This document shows positions 1-7,364 of a DNA stretch of 15,581 bases, one piece after another. The notes under the pieces were generated by a model. The model had not been told where the DNA came from. It ran no database searches and saw only the letters and a list, made by a program, of their open reading frames with translations. Each line of letters opens with the position of its first letter. Positions within the stretch are counted from its first letter, which is position 1. The stretch spans positions 1-15,581 of the forward strand of contig JAGLWR010000010.1 of NCBI GenBank assembly GCA_023133315.1, in the 5' to 3' direction. The DNA is from Methanomicrobia archaeon. GTDB taxonomy: Archaea > Methanobacteriota_B > Thermococci > Methanofastidiosales > B48-G16. The position numbers and the translations under genes were made by a program.

Positions 1-271
1 GACAGTTCGAGATATCGAAGAGCATTTCACGCCCGAGAACCAAGCTGGCAAGAGATGTGTCAATGCCGATGACCATTCTCGCTTTTTGGGCGAGTGGGAG
101 AAGTATTCGTCCGTAGCCGCATCCAAGTTCCAGAACAGTGTCGCCAGGACGGATCTTTTGCAGTACGTGGGATATCTCTGCCTCCAGATATTGCCGAACT
201 CTCGGTGGGGCAAGCTCGTAGCACCGCTTCAAACGCACGGCGGAAAGTTTATCTTCGTAATAGCTGCTCAT
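1..271 (-). CDS. Class I SAM-dependent methyltransferase, C-terminus cut by window edge
   Basis: The minus strand reads open from an ATG at 271 to the window edge (90 codons, no stop). The protein begins MSSYYEDKLSAVRLKRCYEL and reaches methyltransferase motif I, VLELGCGYGRIL, at about residues 48-59. The acidic end of the next strand, VIGIDTS, follows. This is the glycine-rich SAM-binding loop of Rossmann-fold (class I) methyltransferases; the substrate-determining part is missing. The start lies one base after the radical SAM gene stop (TAA T ATG), with an AGG at that gene's end as a weak ribosome site, so the two are probably translated together. GC is about 54% in the first 240 bases, well above most genes here, which suggests transfer. 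The fold is secure; the substrate is unknown. Confidence 0.82.
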   Translation of the reverse strand, partial: MSSYYEDKLSAVRLKRCYELAPPRVRQYLEAEISHVLQKIRPGDTVLELGCGYGRILLPLAQKARMVIGIDTSLASLVLGREMLFDISNC

Positions 272-272
272 A

Positions 273-1403
273 TTACCTAACTTTTATAACACCGTTGTTT
301 TTTAAATTTTTATCTGCTGCGGAATACATGTGATCACAGTATCTTCCGATGTACAGTGTTTCTAGGTCCTCTTTGCTATTGTATATATGCAGACTATTTC
401 GACTGCCAAAACGCTTTGCAAGTTTTTTTACCGGAACAGTAAAAATTGTCTTTAACCCAAAGACTCTACTGTGTTCAAAATTATCAACAATTGACTGTAG
501 TGAATCAGTTTTCAAATTCCCCAGGTTCCACCATGGTTCCAGGGTGCTCATGTTCGAAAACACATCCCAGTTCCTCATGACATAAAAGCACAATTTCTCT
601 GGATAGGAGTACCCATAGGGAAAGGATTCTTTCTCTGTTAAAATTTGTGAAATCAATTCACTTTCTGTGTACCACAGATCCTCTACATTGAAGTGCTTTC
701 TCGAGGATTCGATTAGTTCCTCCGGAATCGATTTAGTATCATCGAGTGCGGGACGAAGGTATTCGATCTTCCGAGCTTCACCGTCAGGTCCCGGTGTGTG
801 CATGAAGAAGTCAAACTCCCCACCTAGTGACTTAACTCTTTCTCGTAACTCCAGTCGATCGACAAGATCAAGCAACTCGTCAAGTTCTGGAATTATTTTT
901 TTCGTTAAAAACAATTGCCAACGAGGTTTTATTCCAATATCCAATAACCGCTCTGTTGCTTTTAGACCATCTTGAAATGCTCCTTTTCGTCTATAAAACC
1001 AATCATTAGTTTCTTCCATACCAAAGAAGGTAATTTGGCACGTATCATGACCGATTTCTTTGGCCCATTGAGCATAATTTTCGTCTCTTGCCAGTCTCCA
1101 TATACTTAAAAGCTCGAATCGAGAGGGGGTATCATCGCTTAATTCATCCTCCAATTTGTAGAGCTGCTTATACTCATCAGAAAAATCAGGTTCCCAGACC
1201 CAGGTTAGAACCTGGAGCTTGTTAATAAACGGATCTCCTCCTTCTGTGGGAACATAGGCTCGGAACCGTGCAGCCGCCCATTGCACGTCCTCTTCTGTGA
1301 TCCTTCCACATGAGGGAGAACCAAGCCAACAGTGACGACAGCGATTTGGACAGCCGTACATGTCCACGGCGATTGCTATATCTCTAGATTTAATTTTTGG
1401 CAT
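273..1403 (-). CDS. Radical SAM protein of unknown substrate
   Basis: A 376-residue protein with the radical SAM cluster motif near its N-terminus: YGCPNRCRHCW, C18-x3-C22-x2-C25, which should bind the 4Fe-4S cluster that cleaves S-adenosylmethionine. Further family-like parts are ITFFGMEETNDWF in the barrel, a segment around IKPRWQLFLTKKI, and, in the last third, NWDVFSNMSTLEPWWNLGNL followed by SLQSIV. The last resembles the C-terminal layout of radical SAM proteins with SPASM-like extensions, although the full cysteine set is not evident. The start is supported by AAGGAGAG just upstream. It heads a two-gene unit with the methyltransferase. GC content is higher than in the core genes to the right. 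It could modify a peptide, cofactor or small molecule; nothing here decides which. Confidence 0.85.
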   Translation of the reverse strand: MPKIKSRDIAIAVDMYGCPNRCRHCWLGSPSCGRITEEDVQWAAARFRAYVPTEGGDPFINKLQVLTWVWEPDFSDEYKQLYKLEDELSDDTPSRFELLSIWRLARDENYAQWAKEIGHDTCQITFFGMEETNDWFYRRKGAFQDGLKATERLLDIGIKPRWQLFLTKKIIPELDELLDLVDRLELRERVKSLGGEFDFFMHTPGPDGEARKIEYLRPALDDTKSIPEELIESSRKHFNVEDLWYTESELISQILTEKESFPYGYSYPEKLCFYVMRNWDVFSNMSTLEPWWNLGNLKTDSLQSIVDNFEHSRVFGLKTIFTVPVKKLAKRFGSRNSLHIYNSKEDLETLYIGRYCDHMYSAADKNLKNNGVIKVR

Positions 1404-1461
1404 ATGGTTCTCTCCTTTTTAGTATTTTTTTCATTCTGTCCTTGTTTTGATCAAGTGACAT

Positions 1462-1474
1462 CAGCAAGTTGCTG
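1462..1474. promoter_or_regulatory. Short perfect inverted repeat upstream of the radical SAM gene
   Basis: CAGCAA and TTGCTG form perfect 6-bp arms around a single base, about 60 bp upstream of the radical SAM start. A second, 8-bp palindrome, TTGATCAA, lies at 1447-1454. The 116-bp gap holds no obvious TTTAAA-type TATA box, unlike most other genes here. These could be operator sites or chance; no regulator is known. Confidence 0.35.
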
Positions 1475-1519
1475 CGTATCATACTCTACCACTCTCACTT
1501 AGGTTAGCCCTTTTTACCA

Positions 1520-2188
1520 TTAAAGATATTCGATGAGAAGTTGTATTATCAAGTTTTCAGCAGAGACAAGCTCTTCGTGCAAGGTAGAACTTGAAACTCC
1601 AATCTCATCTGCAATCTTTTTTAATGTGGTTTTTCTTGGATAATTGTAGTATCCCATTGAATATGCTTTTTTGAGCACGTTCAGCTGTTTTTCTGTTAAT
1701 CTTTTCCTTATTTTGTCAAGGCTCAAAAAAATAGAAGACTCGGGGTCCTGAAATTTATGCATGCTTTCTATTCTAACTTCAGAGTATTTTTTTAATTCAT
1801 TGATCACATTTTTTAAAGTATTTCTATCAGGAACCAATATCTTGTAATGTTTTGCACCATTCATGGTGTATATTGGAGTTGGAAGGAGGTAAAAACAGCT
1901 ATTTTTTGCAAGTACTTTATGCACTCTATATTTATTTTCACAGTTGCATACGGCCTCGACTATCATTTCATTTTCTTCTTGAGAGACTATATTGAGTTCA
2001 ACAATACTCTTATCTTTTAAAGCCTCTCTGTAGGCATCCATCAAAATATTCTTACCCTTAAAACTCCATCTGCTCAGTCCTTTTTCTTCCTGTATGGAAA
2101 AGACTTCCATTTTTAGTTCCCTATATTTTTCAGATATTTTCTGAGCCCAGCAGCCTTTTGGTTTTATCATAAATCCAACTTCAAGCAT
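1520..2188 (-). CDS. Bat-type (HTH_10) transcriptional regulator
   Basis: The C-terminus (about residues 164-216) is a clear HTH_10/Bat-type DNA-binding domain: LTEKQLNVLKKAYSMGYYNY, then a PR turn, then IADEIGVSSSTLHEEL. Bacterio-opsin activator-like regulators carry this domain at the C-terminus behind a variable sensory region. The N-terminal part here has cysteines at NCENKYR and KNSCFYLL but no domain I recognise. An ATG at 2212 would add eight residues. I prefer the ATG at 2188 (MLEVGFMIKPKGCW), because the frame resembles relatives from there and a TATA-like TTAA lies about 26 nt upstream, matching a leaderless start. It diverges from purA across a shared control region, so it may regulate itself, purA or both. 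The inducer is unknown. Confidence 0.82.
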   Translation of the reverse strand: MLEVGFMIKPKGCWAQKISEKYRELKMEVFSIQEEKGLSRWSFKGKNILMDAYREALKDKSIVELNIVSQEENEMIVEAVCNCENKYRVHKVLAKNSCFYLLPTPIYTMNGAKHYKILVPDRNTLKNVINELKKYSEVRIESMHKFQDPESSIFLSLDKIRKRLTEKQLNVLKKAYSMGYYNYPRKTTLKKIADEIGVSSSTLHEELVSAENLIIQLLIEYL

Positions 2189-2189
2189 A

Positions 2190-3519
<1,330 letters not shown>

Positions 3520-3521
<2 letters not shown>

Positions 3522-3984
3522 TGAAACCATCAGCGCTCAGTTTCAGGTACCCATAGGGATAGTTCCTATAAGTCTTCAGACACTTTTCGTTCTTTGTGCC
3601 GGAGGCATTCTCGGAAGGAAAGGTGCAATCGCTATGGTGATCTATCTCTTCATGGGACTCGTTGGCCTCCCTGTTTTTGCAGGAGGCAAAGGCGGCACCG
3701 GAGTTCTCATGGGACCAACAGGAGGCTATATAATCGAGTTCATTTTTGCAGCATACGTTGCAGGATTCTTGATAGAAAGGAAAAAGAATATATTAGCTTC
3801 TATGTTCATCGCAACCTTTGTCATATACATTTTCGGGCTGTTAGGGCTGAGTTTTTTTGTGAGAGGTATTAAGAACGCTTTTTTGATAGGGATGGCACCT
3901 TTTATGATAGGAGGTATTGTCAAGGCCTTCGGAGCTTATTTAATTACGAAAGAAGTAAGGAAGTACTATTCACAAATATCTTGA
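3520..3984 (+). CDS. bioY: BioY-family membrane protein (biotin transporter S component), N-terminus missing
   Basis: BioY is the membrane subunit that captures biotin in energy-coupling-factor transporters. Family sequence is present: QVPIGIVPISLQTLFV, then GLPVFAGGKGGTGVLMGPTG with the conserved GPTGGY loop, hydrophobic helices, and a C-terminal APFMIGGIVKAFGAYL. The recognisable frame starts at about 3526-3532 (ISAQFQVPIG) and is intact to the TGA at 3984. It has no ATG, GTG or TTG between the in-frame TAG at 3505 and the ATG at 3634. That ATG would discard the first conserved loop. About 20 residues (most of helix 1) seem to be missing relative to usual BioY proteins. It overlaps hicA, on the other strand, by 15 bases. 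It may be a recent 5' deletion (pseudogene), a protein using an unusual start, or read by frameshift from purA. No ECF ATPase genes are in the window. Confidence 0.72.
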
Positions 3985-4200
3985 AAACTCTTCTACATCC
4001 ACTTTTGCTAATTTCAAGATACCTTTCAGAGTTCCTATTTTTAGTTCTTCGTGCATTGGAACAACTGTTCCTACTTTTCCTTTTGGAGTTATTTTTGAGA
4101 GTCGTACATGGCTACCAGATCTCCCAGTAATTGCAAATCCAAATTTATTACAGAGTATCTTAACAGTTTTCTCACCCGAGACCTTTCTAAGTTCTGGCAC
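3970..4200 (-). CDS. hicA: HicA-type mRNA interferase toxin
   Basis: A 76-residue HicA/YcfA-like protein, with a double-stranded-RNA-binding-like fold that cuts mRNA on the ribosome or free. Visible are the N-terminal PELRKVSGEKTVKIL, the segment GFAITGRSGSHVRL with the family's catalytic histidine (about H31), and VPMHEELKIGTLKGILK, typical of HicA C-termini. I chose the GTG at 4200. It is preceded by GGTGG (4207-4211) six bases upstream, and the family normally begins with a Pro-rich start followed by VSG. The TTG at 4215 would add WWKR, which family members lack. The start lies inside hicB (14-base overlap), typical of an antitoxin-toxin operon. The 3' end overlaps the BioY frame. Confidence 0.88.
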   Translation of the reverse strand: MPELRKVSGEKTVKILCNKFGFAITGRSGSHVRLSKITPKGKVGTVVPMHEELKIGTLKGILKLAKVDVEEFSRYL

Positions 4201-4399
4201 TCTCTTCCACCACAAATGTTGTCATCATAGGTTTTCTTTCACCTTTCAATGGGAATTCTTCTAAATAAAGCTCAGTAGCTTCTTTGAGATTTTCTAGAGC
4301 ATCCTCTATTGTTTTTCCCTGACTCACCGTTCCCACCTCAGGGCACTCTGCAACATACATGTCTTCTTCTTTGTAGAGTAATGCTGTCAATGTCTTCAT
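4187..4399 (-). CDS. hicB: HicB-type antitoxin
   Basis: A 70-residue HicB-like protein with the partial RNase H fold of the family: MKTLTALLYKEEDMYVAECP, then GTVSQGKTIEDALENLKEA and TELYLEEF. It neutralises HicA by direct binding. There is no separate C-terminal DNA-binding domain, as in short HicB forms, so promoter control by HicB itself is uncertain. Start: the ATG at 4399 lies 27 nt after the centre of ATATTTAAATAT (4421-4432), fitting a leaderless mRNA. The open frame extends further up only through a TTG at 4465 that overlaps vapC and has no family similarity. hicB precedes and overlaps hicA. Confidence 0.88.
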   Translation of the reverse strand: MKTLTALLYKEEDMYVAECPEVGTVSQGKTIEDALENLKEATELYLEEFPLKGERKPMMTTFVVEESART

Positions 4400-4420
4400 G
4401 TTTTTAATAAAGAGTTTGAG

Positions 4421-4432
4421 ATATTTAAATAT
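4421..4432 (-). promoter_or_regulatory. TATA box of hicBA
   Basis: ATATTTAAATAT is a fully palindromic archaeal TATA box in the 62-bp gap between vapC and hicB, centred 27 nt before the hicB ATG. It shows that hicBA can be transcribed independently of vapBC, with no leader. Confidence 0.6.
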
Positions 4433-4461
4433 TCTCTCTTGCTTTTTAACAATTCTCATTA

Positions 4462-4848
4462 TCAATAGATAACTATTTCTAAATCAGCTATTTTTGCTAT
4501 CTCTACAAAATCCTTATCATTTGAAATAATCTTTTCTGCTCCGTGTGCTACAGAAATACCTGCAATGAGTACATCGAGCGCATTTACTGAAACTCCCATT
4601 CTGAGGAGTCTTGCCATTATCTCGCTGGATTTCTCTGCCGAATTCGTATCTAAATTCAGGATTCTTACTTCAGAAAAGAATCTTCTGAAAAACTTCTCTT
4701 CTTTTTTTGCTTTTTTGTGAAATATCCCGGAAAAGATCTCGTAGTATGTGATTACTGTAGTCGCCACATCTGTATCGGTAATAACATGTAGCGTTTCTTC
4801 TTTTCCCCTGAAGAAGTCAATGAGAAAACTTGTGTCGAGCACTATCAT
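4462..4848 (-). CDS. vapC: VapC-type PIN-domain ribonuclease toxin
   Basis: A 128-residue PIN domain protein of normal VapC length. The acidic residues that hold the metal are in place: D5 in MIVLDTSFLIDFFRG, E37 in TYYEIFSG, D92 in NALDVLIAG, and D111 or D113 in SNDKDF. VapC toxins cut tRNA or rRNA when freed from VapB. The ATG overlaps the vapB stop (ATGA, 4845-4848), so the pair is translationally coupled. hicB lies 62 bp downstream with its own TATA box. The catalytic set is complete, so I expect activity. Confidence 0.93.
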   Translation of the reverse strand: MIVLDTSFLIDFFRGKEETLHVITDTDVATTVITYYEIFSGIFHKKAKKEEKFFRRFFSEVRILNLDTNSAEKSSEIMARLLRMGVSVNALDVLIAGISVAHGAEKIISNDKDFVEIAKIADLEIVIY

Positions 4849-5063
4849 AGTCTCACTTTTGAGAGTTCTCTTATTTTCTTGGAGTCTTTTTCTATGGAAT
4901 CTAATACCTCTTTGTCTTTTAATCCTCCAAAAAAGCTCATAAAATCTATATTTTTTTCTTTCGCTAACCTTTCTATGACATCACTGAAACTCTCGTCTTC
5001 TTTTTTGGATCTTTTAAGAATTTCATACACACTATCTTTTATCGATATTGTTTTTGTTCCCAT
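4845..5063 (-). CDS. vapB: VapB-type antitoxin
   Basis: A 72-residue protein beginning MGTKTISIKDSVYEILKRSK, followed by EDESFSDVIERLAKEK and a charged C-terminus. This matches the archaeal VapB family once called DUF217 (N-terminal DNA-binding part, C-terminal toxin-wrapping tail). It is the first gene of the pair and overlaps vapC by four bases. A TATA-like CTTTATATGG (5088-5097) and an inverted repeat (5068-5085) lie directly upstream, as expected for an antitoxin that represses its own operon. Confidence 0.88.
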   Translation of the reverse strand: MGTKTISIKDSVYEILKRSKKEDESFSDVIERLAKEKNIDFMSFFGGLKDKEVLDSIEKDSKKIRELSKVRL

Positions 5064-5067
5064 GCAT

Positions 5068-5097
5068 CTGTGTGTACATACACAGCCATATAAAGGT
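5068..5097 (-). promoter_or_regulatory. vapBC promoter with operator-like inverted repeat
   Basis: On the plus strand, CTGTGT (5068-5073) and ACACAG (5080-5085) are perfect 6-bp inverted arms around six bases. They sit between the TATA-like element (minus strand CTTTATATGG, 5088-5097) and the vapB ATG at 5063. This placement over the expected transcription start suits repression by VapB or the VapBC complex, the usual mode for this family. Binding is inferred. Confidence 0.6.
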
Positions 5098-5141
5098 ATC
5101 GTTCATGAGATGAAAGAGCATGAAAAAAATCCATCCTCAAC

Positions 5142-5150
5142 TTTAAATAT
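5142..5150 (+). promoter_or_regulatory. TATA box of the dph2-csl4-rpoL operon
   Basis: TTTAAATAT is centred about 25 nt before the dph2 ATG at 5170. No Shine-Dalgarno site lies between them, so a leaderless transcript is likely. The element also rejects the longer upstream start that the open frame allows. Confidence 0.6.
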
Positions 5151-5169
5151 ACAAAAAACAAGTTTCTCT

Positions 5170-6144
5170 ATGCTACAAATAGATAGAGAAAAACTCTTAA
5201 AAGAACTGAGAAAATTAAATCCCAAAAAAGTGGGACTCCAGTTCCCTGAAGGTCTCAAATCACAGGCTCTGGAGATAGCCGATCTCCTCGATTATGAAGT
5301 GTACATCTATGGAGGCAATACGTATGGAGCATGCGATGTAGCTGATGAGGAACTACGGTTTTGCGACTGTTTAGTCCATTTTGGACACGCGGAAATTCCC
5401 CTGAAGTTTGCAATACCTGTACTGTTTGTGGAGGTGTTTGACGATATCGATCTTGTTCCTTCACTCAAAAAAAATCTTGATTATTTAGAAAAAAAAGGTA
5501 AAAAAATAGGACTGGCAACGACAGTTCAGCACATACCACAACTGAAAAATGCAGAAAGCTTTTTAAGAAGCAGTGGATTTAATGTGTATATAGGCGAAGG
5601 TACAGAAAGAATAAAGTATGAAGGCCAGGTTTTGGGCTGCAACTTTTCAGTGTGTACAAGTATTGAGGATAAAGTCAATTATTTCCTCTATGTAGGAACT
5701 GGATACTTTCATCCTCTCGGTATAAGTCTCAACACGGGAAAAGAAGTCTTTCTCATAGACCCATATGCAAAAAAGATAGAAAATTTGGAACATGAGAAAG
5801 CAAAACTTTTAAAAAAAAGATACGCACTCATAGAAAAGGCAAAATCTGCAGAAAAATTTGGTCTTATCGTCTCAACGAGAAAGGGACAGTTCAGAATGAA
5901 AGAGGCTTTATGTGCTAAAAAAGAGATGGAAAAATTAGGGAAAAAAGCTTATATCTTTTTAACAAGAGAAATAAGTCCTGAAAAATTGAGAGGATTTGAC
6001 CTGGATGCCTATGTCATCTGTGCCTGTCCCAGAATAGCGATAGACGATCAATTAAGATATGACGTACCTGTCTTAACGGTAAGTGAGGTAAGTTTAATGA
6101 GTAGATCAAGGGAATACGAGTTTGATGTAATAGGAGGTAGTTAA
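5170..6144 (+). CDS. dph2: Diphthamide biosynthesis enzyme Dph2 (2-(3-amino-3-carboxypropyl)histidine synthase)
   Basis: Dph2 transfers the 3-amino-3-carboxypropyl group of S-adenosylmethionine to a histidine of elongation factor 2, the first step of diphthamide synthesis, using an unusual radical SAM-type 4Fe-4S cluster. The three cluster cysteines are visible: C55 in YGACDVAD, C157 in VLGCNFS, and C286 in ICACPRIAIDD. Length (324 residues) fits the archaeal enzyme. Also conserved are VGLQFPEGLK at 21-30 and STRKGQ in the C-terminal third. The open frame reaches back to 4879, but that extension overlaps vapB on the other strand and lacks family sequence; the ATG at 5170 follows a well-placed TATA box. 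Its TAA directly abuts the csl4 ATG. Confidence 0.95.
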   Translation: MLQIDREKLLKELRKLNPKKVGLQFPEGLKSQALEIADLLDYEVYIYGGNTYGACDVADEELRFCDCLVHFGHAEIPLKFAIPVLFVEVFDDIDLVPSLKKNLDYLEKKGKKIGLATTVQHIPQLKNAESFLRSSGFNVYIGEGTERIKYEGQVLGCNFSVCTSIEDKVNYFLYVGTGYFHPLGISLNTGKEVFLIDPYAKKIENLEHEKAKLLKKRYALIEKAKSAEKFGLIVSTRKGQFRMKEALCAKKEMEKLGKKAYIFLTREISPEKLRGFDLDAYVICACPRIAIDDQLRYDVPVLTVSEVSLMSRSREYEFDVIGGS

Positions 6145-6720
6145 ATGGCGAAGAAAAATGAAGATTTTGTTCTCCCGGGAGATCTTCTGGGAGTGAGTGA
6201 AGAGTTTATTCCAGGATACGGTGCGTACGAGGAGGGGGGTAAGGTTTACTCCTCAATAGCTGGAATCGTGCACTTGGATTTTGAAGGAAAAAAAGCTTTT
6301 GTTGATCCCCTTACAGATGTTCCACCGGTGCCCAAAGAAGGTGATATAGCAATCTGCGAGGTAACGGGTATTAAGGAAAAAATCGCGATGATAGAGATCA
6401 TCGCATTAAAGAAAAATCCTCAAAGAGCATTGGCAGCTTCTCCGATGGCAAGAATATATATATCCCAGACAAGCAGAAGATACGTGACTGATATCTCCCG
6501 CGAGTTTAAAATTGGCGATCTTGTGAGAGCTAAAGTAGTAAACACAAAAAGAACACCAATTGAGCTTTCTACTGTTGAAGAAAATCTCGGAGTGGTAAAA
6601 GCCTACTGTTCTAAATGTAAACATCCTCTTGAAAAAAAGAATAATAAACTGGAATGTCCGAGTTGTGGCAATATAGAATTTAGAAAGACATCTTCGGATT
6701 ACAGGAAAGGAGTTTTTTGA
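6145..6720 (+). CDS. csl4: Exosome RNA-binding cap subunit Csl4
   Basis: Csl4 forms part of the RNA-binding cap on the archaeal exosome, the 3'-5' RNA degradation and tailing machine, and helps attach DnaG. The 191 residues show the N-terminal domain (VLPGDLLGVSEEF, about 9-60), an S1 domain (about 62-145, with GDLVRAKVVN near its end), and a C-terminal zinc ribbon with C155, C158, C171 and C174. The ATG follows the dph2 stop without a gap, with GGAGGT upstream inside dph2. It is co-transcribed with dph2, rpoL and an RNase III-like gene. Confidence 0.95.
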   Translation: MAKKNEDFVLPGDLLGVSEEFIPGYGAYEEGGKVYSSIAGIVHLDFEGKKAFVDPLTDVPPVPKEGDIAICEVTGIKEKIAMIEIIALKKNPQRALAASPMARIYISQTSRRYVTDISREFKIGDLVRAKVVNTKRTPIELSTVEENLGVVKAYCSKCKHPLEKKNNKLECPSCGNIEFRKTSSDYRKGVF

Positions 6721-6729
6721 GGTGAAAAA

Positions 6730-7011
6730 ATGGAAATAGAAATATTAAACTCCCAAAAAAATGAACTGGAATTCAGAATTGTTGGTGAAGATGACACCTT
6801 TGCAAATCTTCTGAGAAAAATTCTTCACGAGGATAATCACGTGAGTTTTGCAGCATACAGAATAATCCATCCGTTAACAGAAAGGGACAAACCGATCTTT
6901 AAACTCGTGACAGACGGAAAGGAATCACCCGTAGAGGCATTGACAAAAGCAGGAAAAAAAACAAAAACTCTTGCAAAAAAATTTAGAAAAGATCTTATAG
7001 ATAAGGTATAA
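6730..7011 (+). CDS. rpoL: DNA-directed RNA polymerase subunit L (Rpb11-like)
   Basis: A 93-residue protein with the Rpb11/RpoL dimerisation fold: EFRIVGEDDTFANLLRKIL, then VSFAAYRIIHPL and a charged C-terminal helix. RpoL pairs with RpoD to form the assembly platform equivalent to the bacterial alpha dimer. Normal length for archaea. The start is nine bases after the csl4 stop, with GAGGTG overlapping that stop as the ribosome site. Confidence 0.96.
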   Translation: MEIEILNSQKNELEFRIVGEDDTFANLLRKILHEDNHVSFAAYRIIHPLTERDKPIFKLVTDGKESPVEALTKAGKKTKTLAKKFRKDLIDKV

Positions 7012-7013
7012 AA

Positions 7014-7364
7014 ATGTCACTGGAAAAATTTGGAGACTCCTTTATAAATTTTATTTATTCCCTAGCTAAATCTCACGTTTTGGAAGAGTATGATGGGATG
7101 AAGGTACCAAACTCCTGCTTAGCTGAGGCTTTAGTAAATTCGGATTTTGAGTCTCCAAAAAGAAGTGATAAACATAAAAAAGGAGATTTTGTAGAGAAAA
7201 TAGTTGCAAAGTCATGGATAGATGGAAAGATAACAGAAAAAGAATGTGTGGAGATACTAAAATCTGCGATCATGGAATACGATTTAAAAGAGAGAAACGA
7301 AGAAAGAAAAGCGATAGTCGAAGGATTCAAAGATCTTTTAAATGAAATAAAAAAAAGAGATTAG
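7014..7364 (+). CDS. Small RNase III-like domain protein
   Basis: A 116-residue protein that looks like the compact archaeal RNase III-like family: FGDSFINFIYSLAKS at the N-terminus, VPNSCLAEALVNS in the middle, and KKGDFVEKIVAKSWIDGKIT. Aligned by eye with RNase III, D8 (in FGD), D58 and E61 correspond to three of the four metal-binding acidic residues. The first glutamate would fall at the start methionine and is absent. There is no double-stranded-RNA-binding domain. The ATG lies two bases after the rpoL stop (AAGGT upstream), so it belongs to the csl4 operon. It overlaps the convergent surface-protein gene by four bases. Whether it cuts RNA is unclear; a structural or RNA-binding role is possible. 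Confidence 0.66.
   Translation: MSLEKFGDSFINFIYSLAKSHVLEEYDGMKVPNSCLAEALVNSDFESPKRSDKHKKGDFVEKIVAKSWIDGKITEKECVEILKSAIMEYDLKERNEERKAIVEGFKDLLNEIKKRD

Noticed and set aside
86..975. Plus-strand open frames over the left-edge cassette.
   Set aside because: They are shadows of the methyltransferase and radical SAM genes and lack recognisable domains.
4400..4465. An upstream-extended HicB starting at a TTG at 4465.
   Set aside because: The extension overlaps vapC, contains the TATA box and has no HicB similarity; the ATG at 4399 is leaderless-spaced.
4879..5169. N-terminal extension of the dph2 frame back to an ATG at 4879.
   Set aside because: It lies antisense to vapB and its promoter, has no Dph2 similarity, and a TATA box is well placed for the ATG at 5170.
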